Shown: positions 28,691 through 40,244, counted from the first letter of the stretch. The stretch is DNA of 64,000 nucleotides from Caulobacter sp. UNC358MFTsu5.1 (GCF_000712075.1 NZ_JONW01000007.1:434001-498000), one strand, 5' to 3'. Numbers and translations are program-made. Notes: a model not told the origin generated them from the letters alone.

Positions 28691-29317
28691 ATGTATGATC
28701 CGATGGCGACGGCGATGAACCTCGTGCCGATGGTGGTCGAACAGACCAGCCGCGGCGAGCGGGCGTTCGACATCTTCTCCCGTCTGTTGAAAGAGCGGAT
28801 CATCTTCCTGACCGGTCCCGTCGAAGACGGGATGGCCAGCCTGATCTGCGCCCAGCTGCTCTTCCTGGAGTCCGAGAACCCCAAGAAGGAAATCGCCATG
28901 TACATCAACTCGCCGGGCGGCGTGGTGACCGCGGGTCTCGCGATCTACGACACCATGCAGTACATCAAGAGCCCGGTGTCGACGGTGTGCATGGGCATGG
29001 CCGCCTCGATGGGCAGCCTGCTGCTCTGCGCCGGCGCTCCCGGCCAGCGCATCGCCCTGCCGAACGCCCGCATCATGGTCCACCAGCCGTCGGGCGGCTT
29101 CCGCGGCCAGGCCTCGGACATCATGCGTCACGCCGAGGACATCGCGAAGACCAAGCGCCGCCTGAACGAGATCTACGTCAAGCACTGCGGCCGCACCTAT
29201 GACGAGGTCGAGCGCGACCTGGACCGCGACAACTTCATGAGCGCCGAGGAAGCCAAGGCCTGGGGCCTGATCGACCACATCAACGAGAACCGCGACGCCT
29301 CGGACGAGAAGGCCTAG
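28691..29317 (+). CDS. clpP: ATP-dependent Clp protease proteolytic subunit
   Basis: Serine protease subunit that assembles into a 14-mer and, with ClpX, degrades cell-cycle regulators including CtrA in Caulobacter (family knowledge). The 208-aa chain shows the triad Ser106 (GMAASMGSL), His131 (MVHQPSGG) and Asp180 (LDRDNFM), plus the oxyanion-side [14 protein letters not shown] 28691 has an AAGGGCG leader; the internal ATG at residue 5 is a possible alternative. Separated from tig by a terminator, so it has its own promoter in the 124 bp upstream. Confidence 0.98.
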   Translation: MYDPMATAMNLVPMVVEQTSRGERAFDIFSRLLKERIIFLTGPVEDGMASLICAQLLFLESENPKKEIAMYINSPGGVVTAGLAIYDTMQYIKSPVSTVCMGMAASMGSLLLCAGAPGQRIALPNARIMVHQPSGGFRGQASDIMRHAEDIAKTKRRLNEIYVKHCGRTYDEVERDLDRDNFMSAEEAKAWGLIDHINENRDASDEKA

Positions 29318-29344
29318 GCCTCTCTCAGTCCTTGAAGCTTTGGA

Positions 29345-29377
29345 AAAGTCGTCGACCGCGAGGTCGGCGGCTTTTTC
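29345..29377 (+). terminator. intrinsic terminator of clpP
   Basis: AAAGTCGTCGACC (29345-29357) pairs with GGTCGGCGGCTTT (29362-29374), including two G-U pairs, with loop GCGA and a trailing TTC. It lies 27 bp after the clpP stop codon. Confidence 0.85.
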
Positions 29378-29449
29378 ATTTCGGATAACTTTGGTTTGTC
29401 TTCGGGCCGCGGCGCATGTGAAATGCGGGCCTCAGGGGGAGTTCAAGCC

Positions 29450-29791
29450 ATGGCCTTCAAGTTCAGCCGCGTGGCGGCGTTCGGTCTGTCGGGCGCGGTG
29501 CTGGCGCTGGCCGCCTCGGCCCACGCGCAATGCGATCCGGTGGTTTGCGCCAATCCGTACTCCTCCCAGAACATGCCGACCGCCCTGGCGCCGCGAACCT
29601 TCACGACGTTGGAGGCCGCCAAGAGCTATTGCCGCTCGGAGCCGATCGTCTGGCGGGCGAACGCCGGCGGGAAGATCTACGCCGCCAAGGCCAAGGGCTA
29701 CGGCACGATCAAGCCGGGCTTCTACATGTGCCGCTCGCACGCCCAGACCGTGGCGCGGATCGACGCCGCGGCGGGGCGCAAGCCGCGCTAG
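29450..29791 (+). CDS. small exported cysteine-containing protein
   Basis: A 113-aa secreted protein. The signal peptide (MAFKFSRVAAFGLSGAVLALAASAHA-Q) is followed by a mature part with four Cys residues (QCDPVVC, SYC, YMC), probably forming two disulfides, and a basic end (GRKPR). I do not recognise a family. ATG 29450 has AGGGGGAG 9 nt upstream; the earlier in-frame ATG at 29396 would bury the signal peptide. Located between clpP and cicA. Confidence 0.75.
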   Translation: MAFKFSRVAAFGLSGAVLALAASAHAQCDPVVCANPYSSQNMPTALAPRTFTTLEAAKSYCRSEPIVWRANAGGKIYAAKAKGYGTIKPGFYMCRSHAQTVARIDAAAGRKPR

Positions 29792-29871
29792 AATGCAACG
29801 CCCCTAGCTCCACCGGTCTTTTGTTTCTGACGCAGGCGGCCGATCCGCCTTCGACAGTCTCGGAGTCCGGA

Positions 29872-30891
29872 ATGCCGCTGGCCAAGTTCGCCGCCCCGAT
29901 CCTGGCTGTTTCCCTGGCGCTGGGCGGCTGCACCAGCCTGGGCGTCCGGCAGGTCGGGGTGGACCGCGTCGACTATGTCGACAAGCTGCGCGACAGCGAA
30001 AAGCAGCAGTTGCTCTCCAACATCGTGGCCATCCGGTACGGCGACGCCCCGCTGTTCCTGAACGTGACCTCGGTCATCAGCCAGTACACCCGTGAGGCCT
30101 CGGCTCACATGGGCGCGACCCTGGATCCCGCCTCGGACTCCGACGGCGGCTCGGCGGGCGGCGAGGTGCTGCTGCGCGAGACGCCGACCGTCACCTACAC
30201 CCCGGTCACGGGCTCGCGGTTCGCGCGCAGCATGCTGGCGCCGATGCCGCCGGCTTCGTTGCTGGCGATGATGGAGGCGGGGTGGGCCTCCGACGACCTG
30301 CTGAACGTCGGCGTCCGCTCGATCAACGGCGTGACCAACGCCAGCCATGCCGATCTCTTCCAGCAGAAGGTCGATCCGAAGTTCACAGAGGTCGCGGGCG
30401 CCTTCCGCCGCCTGCAGCGGAGCGGGGCCATCTCCGTGCGGCTGAAGGAGCGCGACAAGACCTATTCGGGCAGCGCCATGGTCGGGGCCGACATCAGCGA
30501 CGTCGACCGAGCGGACCTGGCCCTGCTGAAGCAGGCTCTGGGTCTGCGGTTCGACGGCGGCGAAAGCACGGTCGTCTTCGCCAAGGTCGGCGGCGAGAAC
30601 GAGCTGGCCCTGGCCACCCGCTCGATGTTCGAGATTCTCAGTGAACTCGCGCTGGGCGTGGAGATCGGCGAGAGCGCGGCTCCGCGCGCCGACGCATTGA
30701 TCCGCGTGCACAGCGGCCCCAAGGCGCCGGCCGACGCCTACGCCTCCGTGCGCTATCGCGGGCGGTGGTTCTGGATCGACGGGGCGGACGAACACTCGCG
30801 CCGGATTTTCCTGCTGACGCAGATGCTGCTGTTCCTCAATGACGAGGAGGGCGCGACCCACGCGCCCTTGCTGACGATCCCGGCGGGCTAG
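29872..30891 (+). CDS. large lipoprotein of unknown function
   Basis: A 339-aa protein with a lipobox signal (MPLAKFAAPILAVSLALGGC). Features: a conserved-looking KQQLLSNIVAIRYGDAPLFL, a Gly/Ser/Asp loop near 90-105, LAPMPPASLLAMMEAGWASDDLL, and a C-terminal YASVRYRGRWFWIDGADEHSRRIFLLTQMLLFLNDEEG that reads like a folded domain end. GGAG is 4 nt upstream. Its stop codon interlocks with that of cicA in CTAG. No family recognised. Confidence 0.7.
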   Translation: MPLAKFAAPILAVSLALGGCTSLGVRQVGVDRVDYVDKLRDSEKQQLLSNIVAIRYGDAPLFLNVTSVISQYTREASAHMGATLDPASDSDGGSAGGEVLLRETPTVTYTPVTGSRFARSMLAPMPPASLLAMMEAGWASDDLLNVGVRSINGVTNASHADLFQQKVDPKFTEVAGAFRRLQRSGAISVRLKERDKTYSGSAMVGADISDVDRADLALLKQALGLRFDGGESTVVFAKVGGENELALATRSMFEILSELALGVEIGESAAPRADALIRVHSGPKAPADAYASVRYRGRWFWIDGADEHSRRIFLLTQMLLFLNDEEGATHAPLLTIPAG

Positions 30892-31559
30892 CCCGGCTTG
30901 CCCCGGAAGATGCGGTAGCCCTTCTCGTGGGCGATCGCCAGCATCTCGCGGTCGCCGGAGGTGTCGCCGTAGGCGGCGGCCAGCGACAAATCGTCGCCGA
31001 AGACCTCCTTCAGGCGAACCACCTTCTCGGGGCCCCGGCAGTTGGCGCCGAGCAGGGGACCTAGCACCTTGTCGTCGGTGCTGATCATCAGTTTCGACCC
31101 GATCAGGACGTCGGCGCCCAGGCCGCGGGCGAACGGGGCCACCACCACGTCGGGCGAGGCGGTGACGATCACCAGCTTGGCGCCCTTGGCCCGCCAGCGC
31201 CGCCAGACGGCCAGGGCGTCGGGGCGGAACAGCTTGGGCGCCTCGGACTGGGCGAAGGCGCGGGCCTCCTTCTCCAGCTGCTCCAGGGGCACGCCGCGCA
31301 GGAATTCCCGGACTGCGGCGGCCTTGATCTTGCCCCGGTTGCGGTCGAACACGTAGCCGACGGCGGCGGGGAACAGCCGCACCATGCCCATGAAATGCCG
31401 CGCGGGGCTGACCCGCCACTTCAGGAAGGCCGTGAAGCTGTCGCGAACCGTCAGGGTGCCGTCGAAATCGAAAGCGACCAGGGGAGGGCCCTCGTGCAGA
31501 TCCCCCGTCATCGGCGTCGAGGCCGAAAGGCCCTTGGCCATCAGTGAACGTTTCGCCAT
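30888..31559 (-). CDS. cicA: CicA, HAD-superfamily phosphatase
   Basis: A 223-aa HAD-IB phosphotransferase. Motif I is FDFDGTLT (30-37), with catalytic Asp31 and Asp33; motif II is VTASP, and the C-terminal motif is YGDTSGDREML. Position and orientation, on the reverse strand between clpP and clpX, match cicA of C. crescentus, where its dose was reported to affect growth and cell shape. GGAGAC just upstream supports ATG 31559. Substrate unknown. Confidence 0.9.
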   Translation of the reverse strand: MAKRSLMAKGLSASTPMTGDLHEGPPLVAFDFDGTLTVRDSFTAFLKWRVSPARHFMGMVRLFPAAVGYVFDRNRGKIKAAAVREFLRGVPLEQLEKEARAFAQSEAPKLFRPDALAVWRRWRAKGAKLVIVTASPDVVVAPFARGLGADVLIGSKLMISTDDKVLGPLLGANCRGPEKVVRLKEVFGDDLSLAAAYGDTSGDREMLAIAHEKGYRIFRGKPG

Positions 31560-31922
31560 TCGTCTCCGCGCTCACGCGCCCCGCAACCGAGCCCGTCTTG
31601 CATCACGATTCCGCTTCCACCGCTAAGCTCTTCGCGGATTCAGGGGCGCTCGCGCCAGAGCGTCGCGCGGAGCGAACCGCCGCCGTCTTGCGTTGAGGGT
31701 CTGGAACGCCATCTTAGAGAAGAATTCCATGAAACCGTATGCATCATCCACGAACTTGGGGGCTGTAAATCGGCTCCAAGGCTTGTGCCGTGCGTCCGGA
31801 TCGGGGAATGTCAAGGATTAGACAACTCCCGGCGGATATCCTGCTACTTCGGTGGCGGGTTAGGCGCTAAGGAGTCGGTGGTTTCGGCTTCGGCCTGGAC
31901 CGCCCTAGCGTGAGAAGCGACC
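31560..31922. other. 363-bp cicA-clpX divergent region
   Basis: Contains the promoters of cicA (reverse) and clpX (forward). About 80-100 bp before clpX, GCTACTTC lies downstream of TTAGACA with roughly 16 bp between them. This is a partial match to the Caulobacter housekeeping promoter. A 63-codon reverse frame at 31623-31814 has no convincing signals and is not called. Confidence 0.45.
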
Positions 31923-33185
31923 ATGACGAAAGCCGCGAGCGGCGATACCAAGAGCACCCTGTACTGTTCTTTCTGCGGAAAGAGCCAACACGAGGTGCGC
32001 AAGCTCATCGCCGGCCCGACGGTGTTCATCTGTGATGAATGCGTCGAACTCTGCATGGATATCATCCGTGAAGAGCACAAGATCGCCTTCGTGAAGTCCA
32101 AGGACGGCGTTCCGACGCCGCGCGAGATTTGCGAAGTCCTGGACGATTACGTGATCGGGCAGAACCACGCCAAGAAGGTCTTGGCCGTGGCGGTGCACAA
32201 TCACTACAAGCGCCTCAACCACGCCTCGAAGAACAACGACGTCGAGCTGGCCAAGTCGAACATCCTGCTGGTCGGTCCGACCGGTACGGGTAAGACCCTG
32301 CTGGCCCAGACCCTGGCTCGAATCATCGACGTGCCGTTCACGATGGCCGACGCCACGACGCTGACCGAAGCCGGTTACGTCGGCGAGGACGTCGAGAATA
32401 TCGTGCTGAAGCTGCTGCAAGCCGCCGACTACAACGTCGAGCGCGCCCAGCGCGGCATCGTCTACATCGATGAAATCGACAAGATCAGCCGCAAGTCCGA
32501 CAATCCGTCGATCACCCGCGACGTGTCGGGCGAGGGCGTGCAGCAGGCCCTGCTGAAGATCATGGAAGGCACCGTCGCCTCCGTGCCGCCGCAGGGTGGG
32601 CGCAAGCATCCGCAGCAGGAGTTCCTGCAGGTCGACACCACCAACATCCTGTTCATCTGCGGCGGCGCCTTCGCCGGCCTGGAGCGCATCATCTCGGCGC
32701 GCGGCCAGGCCAAGTCGATCGGCTTCGGCGCGAAGGTGGCGGATCCGGAGGAGCGTCGCACGGGCGAGATCCTGCGCGGCGTCGAGCCCGACGACCTGCA
32801 GCGCTTCGGCCTGATCCCGGAATTCATCGGCCGTCTGCCGGTGATCGCCACCCTGGAGGACCTCGACGAGGCCGCCCTGGTGAAGATCCTGACCGAGCCG
32901 AAGAACGCCTTCGTCAAGCAGTACCAGCGCCTGTTCGAGATGGAGAACATCGGCCTGACCTTCACCGACGACGCCCTGCACGGCGTCGCCAAGAAGGCCA
33001 TCGCCCGCAAGACCGGCGCGCGCGGCCTGCGCTCGATCATGGAAGGCATCCTGCTGGAGACCATGTTCGAGCTGCCCAACTACGAGGGCGTCGAGGAAGT
33101 GGTGGTCAACGCCGAGGTCGTCGAAGGCCGGGCCCAGCCGCTGCTGATCTACGCCGAGAAGAAGGGCGGGGCCGCTTCGGCCTAG
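31923..33185 (+). CDS. clpX: ATP-dependent Clp protease ATPase subunit ClpX
   Basis: AAA+ unfoldase that feeds proteins into ClpP. The 420-aa chain has an N-terminal zinc domain (Cys15, 18, 37, 40), Walker A GPTGTGKT (118-125), pore loop GYVG (151-154), Walker B VYIDEIDK (180-187), the ClpP-docking IGF loop (267-269), and sensor II near KTGARGLRS. Standard size and start. Preceded by its own promoter region and closed by a terminator. Confidence 0.98.
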   Translation: MTKAASGDTKSTLYCSFCGKSQHEVRKLIAGPTVFICDECVELCMDIIREEHKIAFVKSKDGVPTPREICEVLDDYVIGQNHAKKVLAVAVHNHYKRLNHASKNNDVELAKSNILLVGPTGTGKTLLAQTLARIIDVPFTMADATTLTEAGYVGEDVENIVLKLLQAADYNVERAQRGIVYIDEIDKISRKSDNPSITRDVSGEGVQQALLKIMEGTVASVPPQGGRKHPQQEFLQVDTTNILFICGGAFAGLERIISARGQAKSIGFGAKVADPEERRTGEILRGVEPDDLQRFGLIPEFIGRLPVIATLEDLDEAALVKILTEPKNAFVKQYQRLFEMENIGLTFTDDALHGVAKKAIARKTGARGLRSIMEGILLETMFELPNYEGVEEVVVNAEVVEGRAQPLLIYAEKKGGAASA

Positions 33186-33210
33186 GCCTTTCGGCGAAGC
33201 TCGCCAAATC

Positions 33211-33243
33211 GGGCGCGTCCGGCCTCGCCGGGCGCGCCCTTTT
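33211..33243 (+). terminator. intrinsic terminator of clpX
   Basis: GGGCGCGTCCGGC pairs with GCCGGGCGCGCCC around a CTC loop (13-bp stem with one G-U pair), followed by CTTTTCG, 26 bp after the clpX stop codon. Confidence 0.9.
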
Positions 33244-33434
33244 CGTCACAGTGGACCTTCGCGCGTCGTGACGCTTGGCGCCGGGCGCGTCCGAAAAAAT
33301 CCGGGCGGCGGCAGGACTTAGGCGTCCCGGCTCACGCGGCAGCACGGATCATGCATGGTGGAGCAGGGCGGGGGGCATGGGCGTTGCACCTTGACCGCTG
33401 GTCCGCGACCCGTCGCCGCTACCGGGCGAGTGCG

Positions 33435-33462
33435 CTTGAACCGTGTTGCAAAAGGTCCACAT
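33435..33462 (+). promoter_or_regulatory. candidate heat-shock (sigma-32) promoter of lon
   Basis: CTTGAA (33435-33440), 16 bp, then CCACAT (33457-33462) followed by AAATAA closely matches the sigma-32 pattern CTTGAA-N13-16-CCCCAT. It is about 124 bp upstream of lon and fits the known heat-inducibility of lon. The rest of the 400-bp clpX-lon gap holds the clpX terminator and nothing else I recognise. Confidence 0.6.
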
Positions 33463-33585
33463 AAATAACGAACATCCGCTCAGTCCCGAGCGGACGGGCC
33501 GTACGACTCAGGCGCATCGTCTGGGTGACGGCGGCCCGCGTGGCCGAGCGCGAGTGCAACGCGCCGGCCAGGAGTAGAAAGCATC

Positions 33586-35985
<2,400 letters not shown>

Positions 35986-36008
35986 GAGTAACTTATTGGT
36001 GATAACTT

Positions 36009-36043
36009 AGGCGGCGCGGAGATTTTCCGCGCCGCCTTTGTTT
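36009..36043 (+). terminator. intrinsic terminator of lon
   Basis: AGGCGGCGCGGA (36009-36020) and TCCGCGCCGCCT (36026-36037) form a perfect 12-bp stem with a 5-nt loop, followed by TTGTTTG, 23 bp after the lon stop codon. Confidence 0.93.
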
Positions 36044-36132
36044 GACGGGCCGTCTGAACCCCGCATACTCCCGGTCGAGCGAAGCGGCGTGAGCTGAAGC
36101 CGGCGCCGCCGCTTTCATGCTGGGAGAAGAAC

Positions 36133-36411
36133 ATGACCACAAAGGCCGAACTCGTCACGGCGATCGCCGAAAAGGCGGGCATCAACAAGAACCAGGCTAA
36201 GGACGCTCTCGAGGCTTTTATCGACGCCGTCACCAGTTCGCTGAAATCGGGCCAGGACGTGCGTCTGGTCGGCTTCGGCACCTTCAAGGCCGTCTCCCGC
36301 GCCGCGGGCACCGCGCGCAACCCGCGCACCGGCGAGACCGTGAACCGTCCGGCGTCGAAGACCGCCCGGTTCCAGGTCGGCGAAGGTCTGAAGACCACGC
36401 TGAACGGCTGA
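36133..36411 (+). CDS. hup: HU-family DNA-binding protein
   Basis: A 92-aa nucleoid protein that bends and wraps DNA. The helical N-terminal half (MTTKAELVTAIAEKAGINKNQAKDALEAFIDAVTSSLK) and the DNA-embracing beta arm (VGFGTFKAVSRAAGTARNPRTGETV) are typical; NPRTGE is the arm motif with the intercalating Pro. Adjacent to lon as in Caulobacter. A strong terminator follows. Confidence 0.97.
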   Translation: MTTKAELVTAIAEKAGINKNQAKDALEAFIDAVTSSLKSGQDVRLVGFGTFKAVSRAAGTARNPRTGETVNRPASKTARFQVGEGLKTTLNG

Positions 36412-36431
36412 TCCAGTACAGGATTTGGAAG

Positions 36432-36463
36432 GGCGGGACGCCCGACGGCGTCCCGCCTTTTTC
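36432..36463 (+). terminator. intrinsic terminator of hup
   Basis: GGCGGGACGCC (36432-36442) and GGCGTCCCGCC (36447-36457) form a perfect 11-bp stem with a CGAC loop, followed by TTTTTCT, 20 bp after the hup stop codon. Confidence 0.95.
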
Positions 36464-36568
36464 TATGCAGGACTTTCCCGGGCGGACGGGGTATCTCCCA
36501 CATCCTCGTCCGTCTTGGCCTCGTCCGCCTCGAACGGACCTGAAAAGGCTTAGGTCCGATTGGCCTTG

Positions 36569-36643
36569 GGGCGGTTAGCTCAGCGGTAGAGCGTCTCGTT
36601 TACACCGAGAGGGTCGGGGGTTCGATCCCCTCACCGCCCACCA
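36569..36643 (+). tRNA. tRNA-Val (UAC)
   Basis: Acceptor stem GGGCGGT with ACCGCCC, D-loop AGCTCAGCGGTAGAGC, anticodon stem TCTCG/CGAGA around TTTACAC giving anticodon UAC, T-loop GTTCGATCC, encoded CCA. Lies 105 bp after the hup terminator. Confidence 0.97.
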
Positions 36644-36699
36644 AGACCGGGACCCGGTCGGCGATGGACATTCGCCGTCGACGCCCGCACTGATCGGCC

Positions 36700-37878
36700 A
36701 TGGCCGACGAACCCGCCGACATCACCATCACGCGCCTGACCTGGATCGACCAGGTCCTCGACGCGGTCGAGACGCCGCGCGGGCGCCTGCGGATCACCTT
36801 GGGCCTGGGCTCGGGCCTGGCGCGGCGCGCGGGCGATCCGCCGGGCGTGGTGTGGGCGATCGGGGATCGCGGGCCCAACCTCAAGATCGGTCCCGCGGTC
36901 GACGACCATGGCCTGGCGCATCTGTCGGGCCTGGCCGGGCGGGAGGGCGCCAAGATCATGCCGAGCCCGGCGATCGGTCCCATGCTGGTCCAGCTGCGCG
37001 TCGAGGGCGACACGGTCGCCTGCCTCCAGGTCCTGCCGTTGCGCGACGCGACGGGCGCGGCCTTCGACGGGCTTCCGGGCCCCGGCGGGGACATGGCGGC
37101 GATGGAGCCGGCCTTCGACCTGTCGGGCGCCCCGCTGGGCCACAGCCTGGCCGGCGGCGACACCGAAGGGGTCGTGGCCCTGGCCGACGGGACGTTCCGG
37201 GTGGCCGACGAATACGGGCCCTCGATCCTGGTCGTGGCGGCCGACGGCGTGGTCCAGGCGCGCTGGGTTCCGGAAGGCGAGGGGGCGGGCCTGGCGGGCG
37301 CGGCCTATCGCGTCGAGGCCGTGCTGCCGCCCCTGTCCGCGCGCCGTCGCCTGAACCGCGGCTTCGAGGCCGTCGCCCTGTCGCCCGACGAGACGCGGTT
37401 GCACGTGATCCTGCAAAGCCCGCTGGCGCCAAAGGACGAGACCGACGACGAAGGGTGGGGACGCGCCCGGCTCTGGACGCTGGACGCCCGGACAGGCGCG
37501 CCGCTGGCTGAGCATTTCTATCCGTTCGACGCGCCGGAGACCTTCCGTCGCGACGCCCTGGCCGAGCCGGTGGGACCCGACGACCTGAAGATCTCCGAGG
37601 CCGTGTCGCTGGGCGGCGACCAGCTGTTGGTGCTCGAGCGGATTTCGCGGACGTCCAAGCTCTATCGCGTGACCCTGGACGCGCCCGTGCTGACCAAGAC
37701 CCTGGTGTTGTCGACCGACGATTGGCCCGAGATCGACGCCGATCTGGAGGGCATGGCGTTGCTTTCGGATCGCGACCTGCTGCTCAGCACCGACAACGAT
37801 TTCGGCGTCGAGGGGCGGGAGACGGCCTTCTATCGCGTGACGTTCGCCGCGCCGCTTGCCGGCGGCGAGCCGGTCTAG
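36700..37878 (+). CDS. phytase-esterase-like domain protein
   Basis: A 392-aa protein of the esterase-like-activity-of-phytase family (PF13449 type), probably a beta-propeller. Recognisable segments are GSGLARRAGDPPGVVWAIGDRGPN, RVADEYGPSILVVAADG, RGFEAVALSPDETRL and DWPEIDADLEGMALLSDRDLLLSTDNDFG near the end, the usual C-terminal signature. No signal peptide, which is unusual since many relatives are exported. The next gene follows after 9 bp. Substrate unknown. Confidence 0.8.
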   Translation: MADEPADITITRLTWIDQVLDAVETPRGRLRITLGLGSGLARRAGDPPGVVWAIGDRGPNLKIGPAVDDHGLAHLSGLAGREGAKIMPSPAIGPMLVQLRVEGDTVACLQVLPLRDATGAAFDGLPGPGGDMAAMEPAFDLSGAPLGHSLAGGDTEGVVALADGTFRVADEYGPSILVVAADGVVQARWVPEGEGAGLAGAAYRVEAVLPPLSARRRLNRGFEAVALSPDETRLHVILQSPLAPKDETDDEGWGRARLWTLDARTGAPLAEHFYPFDAPETFRRDALAEPVGPDDLKISEAVSLGGDQLLVLERISRTSKLYRVTLDAPVLTKTLVLSTDDWPEIDADLEGMALLSDRDLLLSTDNDFGVEGRETAFYRVTFAAPLAGGEPV

Positions 37879-37887
37879 GTACGGCGG

Positions 37888-38994
37888 ATGGCGGAGATCT
37901 TGGATCGGCGGGCGTTGAACCGGGCGCTGCTGGCGCGGCAGCATCTTCTGGCGCGCGCCGACCTCTCGGCGCCCGAGGTGCTGAACCGGTTGATCGCCCT
38001 CCAGGCCCAAGCCGCCCCCGCACCCTATTTCGCCCTGTGGACCCGTTTGAAGACCTTCGCGCCCCAGGACCTGTCGGCCCGGCTGGAGGATCTTTACGTC
38101 GCGCGGGGGACCCTGATGCGCGGAACCTTGCACGTGGCGATGGCGGCCGACTTCGCGGCGATCTGTCCCCTGATCCAGCGCGGCCTCGACCGGGTCCTGA
38201 CCGAGGGAAGCGTCCATGGCCGCGCCCTGGCGGGGCTGGAGCCGGACGAGATCGCCTCGGCCGCGCGGGACCTGTTGCGCCAGGGCGCGCTCACCGCGAC
38301 CGAGCTTCGCGACGCCCTGGCCGAGCACTGGCCCGGGCGCGATCCCCAGGCCTTGGCCATGGCGGCCCGCGTCCGCCTGCCGATGCTGCAGCTGCCGCCG
38401 CGCGGCCTATGGGGACGAAGCGGCCAGCCGACCCTCGCGGCGATGGCGGACCGCCTCGCCACGCCCAAGCCAGGCCTGGACCTGCCCGAGCTGGTGCGGC
38501 GCTATCTGGCGGCGTTCGGCCCGGCCACGGTCGCCGACGCCCAGACCTGGCTGGGGCTCACCCGCCTGGCGCCGGTCTTCGATGCGCTCCGGCCGTCGCT
38601 GGCGGTCTTCCGGGGCGAAGACGACGCGGAGCTGTTCGACCTGCCCGAGGCCGAGCGGCCGCCGGGCGACGCCGAGGCGCCGGTCCGGTTCCTGGGCGAG
38701 TTCGACAACGTGCTGCTGGGCCACGACGACCGGTCGCGGATCATGTCGTCCGAGCACAAGCGCCGGCTCTACACGGTCAACGGCGTCGTGCGGGCAACCG
38801 TGCTGGTCGACGGCGTCACGGCGGGGCGCTGGCGCATCGAGGACGGCAAGGCGTCGTCGACCCTGCACGTGGAGCTGTTCGACAAGGTCGCCAAGCCTGT
38901 CGCCAAAGCCTTGGCTGAAGAGGGCGAGCGCCTGCTGGCCTTCGGCGCGAAGCACGCCGGCGGCGAGGTGCGGATCGCGGTGGCCGAGGCCTAG
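37888..38994 (+). CDS. winged-helix AlkZ-like DNA glycosylase candidate
   Basis: A 368-aa HTH_42-superfamily protein. Members include AlkZ and YcaQ, glycosylases that unhook bulky or crosslinked DNA adducts. Near the N-terminus, ALQAQAAPAPYFALWTRL contains Q39-A-Q41, matching the Q-x-Q catalytic motif of AlkZ-like rather than the Q-x-D of YcaQ-like members. Later segments ARGTLMRGTLHVA, LPPRGLWGRSGQPTLA and LGEFDNVLLGHDDRSRIM are family typical. It follows the phytase-like gene after 9 bp and interlocks its stop codon with the convergent glycosyltransferase in CTAG. Activity inferred from family only. Confidence 0.8.
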   Translation: MAEILDRRALNRALLARQHLLARADLSAPEVLNRLIALQAQAAPAPYFALWTRLKTFAPQDLSARLEDLYVARGTLMRGTLHVAMAADFAAICPLIQRGLDRVLTEGSVHGRALAGLEPDEIASAARDLLRQGALTATELRDALAEHWPGRDPQALAMAARVRLPMLQLPPRGLWGRSGQPTLAAMADRLATPKPGLDLPELVRRYLAAFGPATVADAQTWLGLTRLAPVFDALRPSLAVFRGEDDAELFDLPEAERPPGDAEAPVRFLGEFDNVLLGHDDRSRIMSSEHKRRLYTVNGVVRATVLVDGVTAGRWRIEDGKASSTLHVELFDKVAKPVAKALAEEGERLLAFGAKHAGGEVRIAVAEA

Positions 38995-40244
38995 GGCGCG
39001 AGGCCTTCCAGCACGGCCGCCGCGTCGCGGGCGACTTCGTCGGCGCGGATGGCCGCGCCCAGGGCCTGGGCGGCGGTGCGGAAGGCCGGCTCGTCCAGCA
39101 GGCGGCGCACGGCCGCGGCGATGGCGTCGGGGCCCGCGTCGGCCGACAGGGTCAGGCCGGCGCCGCGATGGACGACCCGGGCGGCGTTGTCGTTCTGGTC
39201 GCGCCCCATCGGCAGGCACAGCAGAGGTACGCCCGCCATCAGCGGCCGCAGGGCCGAGCCGTGGCCGGCATGGGTGACGAACAGGGCGGCGTCCTCCAGC
39301 AGGGCGCCGTGCGGGGCGCTGCGGACGACGGCGACGTTGGCGGGGGCCTCGAACTCGGCGGGATCGATCGTCGGCCCCGTGGTGACCACGCCGCGCACCG
39401 GCAGTTGACCCAGGGCGGCGATGATCGCCCGCAGCACCGGCTCCTGCGCCTGGTAGAGGCTGGAGAACGACACCACGACCAGCGGCGCGTCGTCCGGCGG
39501 CGGGGCGAACGGCTGGACCCAGGCCGGATCGGCCAGATAGGGACCGACATGGGCGAAGGGGGCGGGCAGGGGCTCCGGCGCGAAGTCGAAGGCTTTGCTG
39601 GTGGCCAGCAGGATCGCCCGGGCGCCGTCGAGCTGAGCGAACAGGTCCTCCAGCGGCGCCAGGCCCAGGGCGGCGCGGGCGGCGTTCAGGTCAGGGAGGC
39701 CGGCCTGGAAGAAGGTCCGGCTCATCTGGCCGACCATGGCGTGCATGCCGCGTTCCTCGTCGTTGGCGGCGGGAAGCATGCCGGCCCCGAACGGCGGCGC
39801 GCCGGGCATCGTCGGCAGCGACCAGATATTGGCGGCCAGGAGGGCCAGCGGCAGGCCCCGGGCCTCCGCCGCGGCCATCGGGCCCAGCAGCAGCTCCTGC
39901 GAGACGACGACGTCCGGCGCGAAGGCGTCGATCGCGGCCAGGGTGTCGTGGGCGTAGGCGAGGGCCGGGCCGGCCATCACGCGGTCCAGCAGGCGCTGGA
40001 TCACGGCCAGCGGATTGTCGGCCTCGTGGTCCTTCAGGCGGTCGTCGTCGCGGGACTTGCCGGTCTGGAAGGGGGCGGTTGTCCAGGCGCGGAACGGCAC
40101 GCCCAGGGCCGCGGCGTCAGGCGCGTTGCACGGATCGCTGAGGACCAACACCGCGTGCCCGCGCGCCGCCAGGTCGCGGGCGACCAGCAGCATGGGCTGC
40201 ACATGGCCGCCGCCTTCCCAGGTGGTGAAGAGAAACCGCGCCAT
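38991..40244 (-). CDS. GT1/UGT-like glycosyltransferase
   Basis: A 417-aa glycosyltransferase of the UDP-glycosyltransferase/macrolide-transferase type, which adds sugar to small hydrophobic acceptors. The N-terminal FLFTTWEGGGHVQPMLLVARDLAARGH is typical, and the C-terminal donor site ALFVTHAGHGSALRPLMAGVPLLCLPMGRDQNDNAARVV contains the HxG and DQ positions. ATG 40244 is well placed. Its start faces the SPFH-gene operator about 65 bp away, so it may share that control region. Acceptor unknown. Confidence 0.85.
   Translation of the reverse strand: MARFLFTTWEGGGHVQPMLLVARDLAARGHAVLVLSDPCNAPDAAALGVPFRAWTTAPFQTGKSRDDDRLKDHEADNPLAVIQRLLDRVMAGPALAYAHDTLAAIDAFAPDVVVSQELLLGPMAAAEARGLPLALLAANIWSLPTMPGAPPFGAGMLPAANDEERGMHAMVGQMSRTFFQAGLPDLNAARAALGLAPLEDLFAQLDGARAILLATSKAFDFAPEPLPAPFAHVGPYLADPAWVQPFAPPPDDAPLVVVSFSSLYQAQEPVLRAIIAALGQLPVRGVVTTGPTIDPAEFEAPANVAVVRSAPHGALLEDAALFVTHAGHGSALRPLMAGVPLLCLPMGRDQNDNAARVVHRGAGLTLSADAGPDAIAAAVRRLLDEPAFRTAAQALGAAIRADEVARDAAAVLEGLAP

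Noticed and set aside
31623..31814. 63-codon reverse-strand frame upstream of clpX
   Set aside because: Arg/Pro-rich C-terminal half, no ribosome-binding site, and it lies within the promoter region of cicA and clpX.
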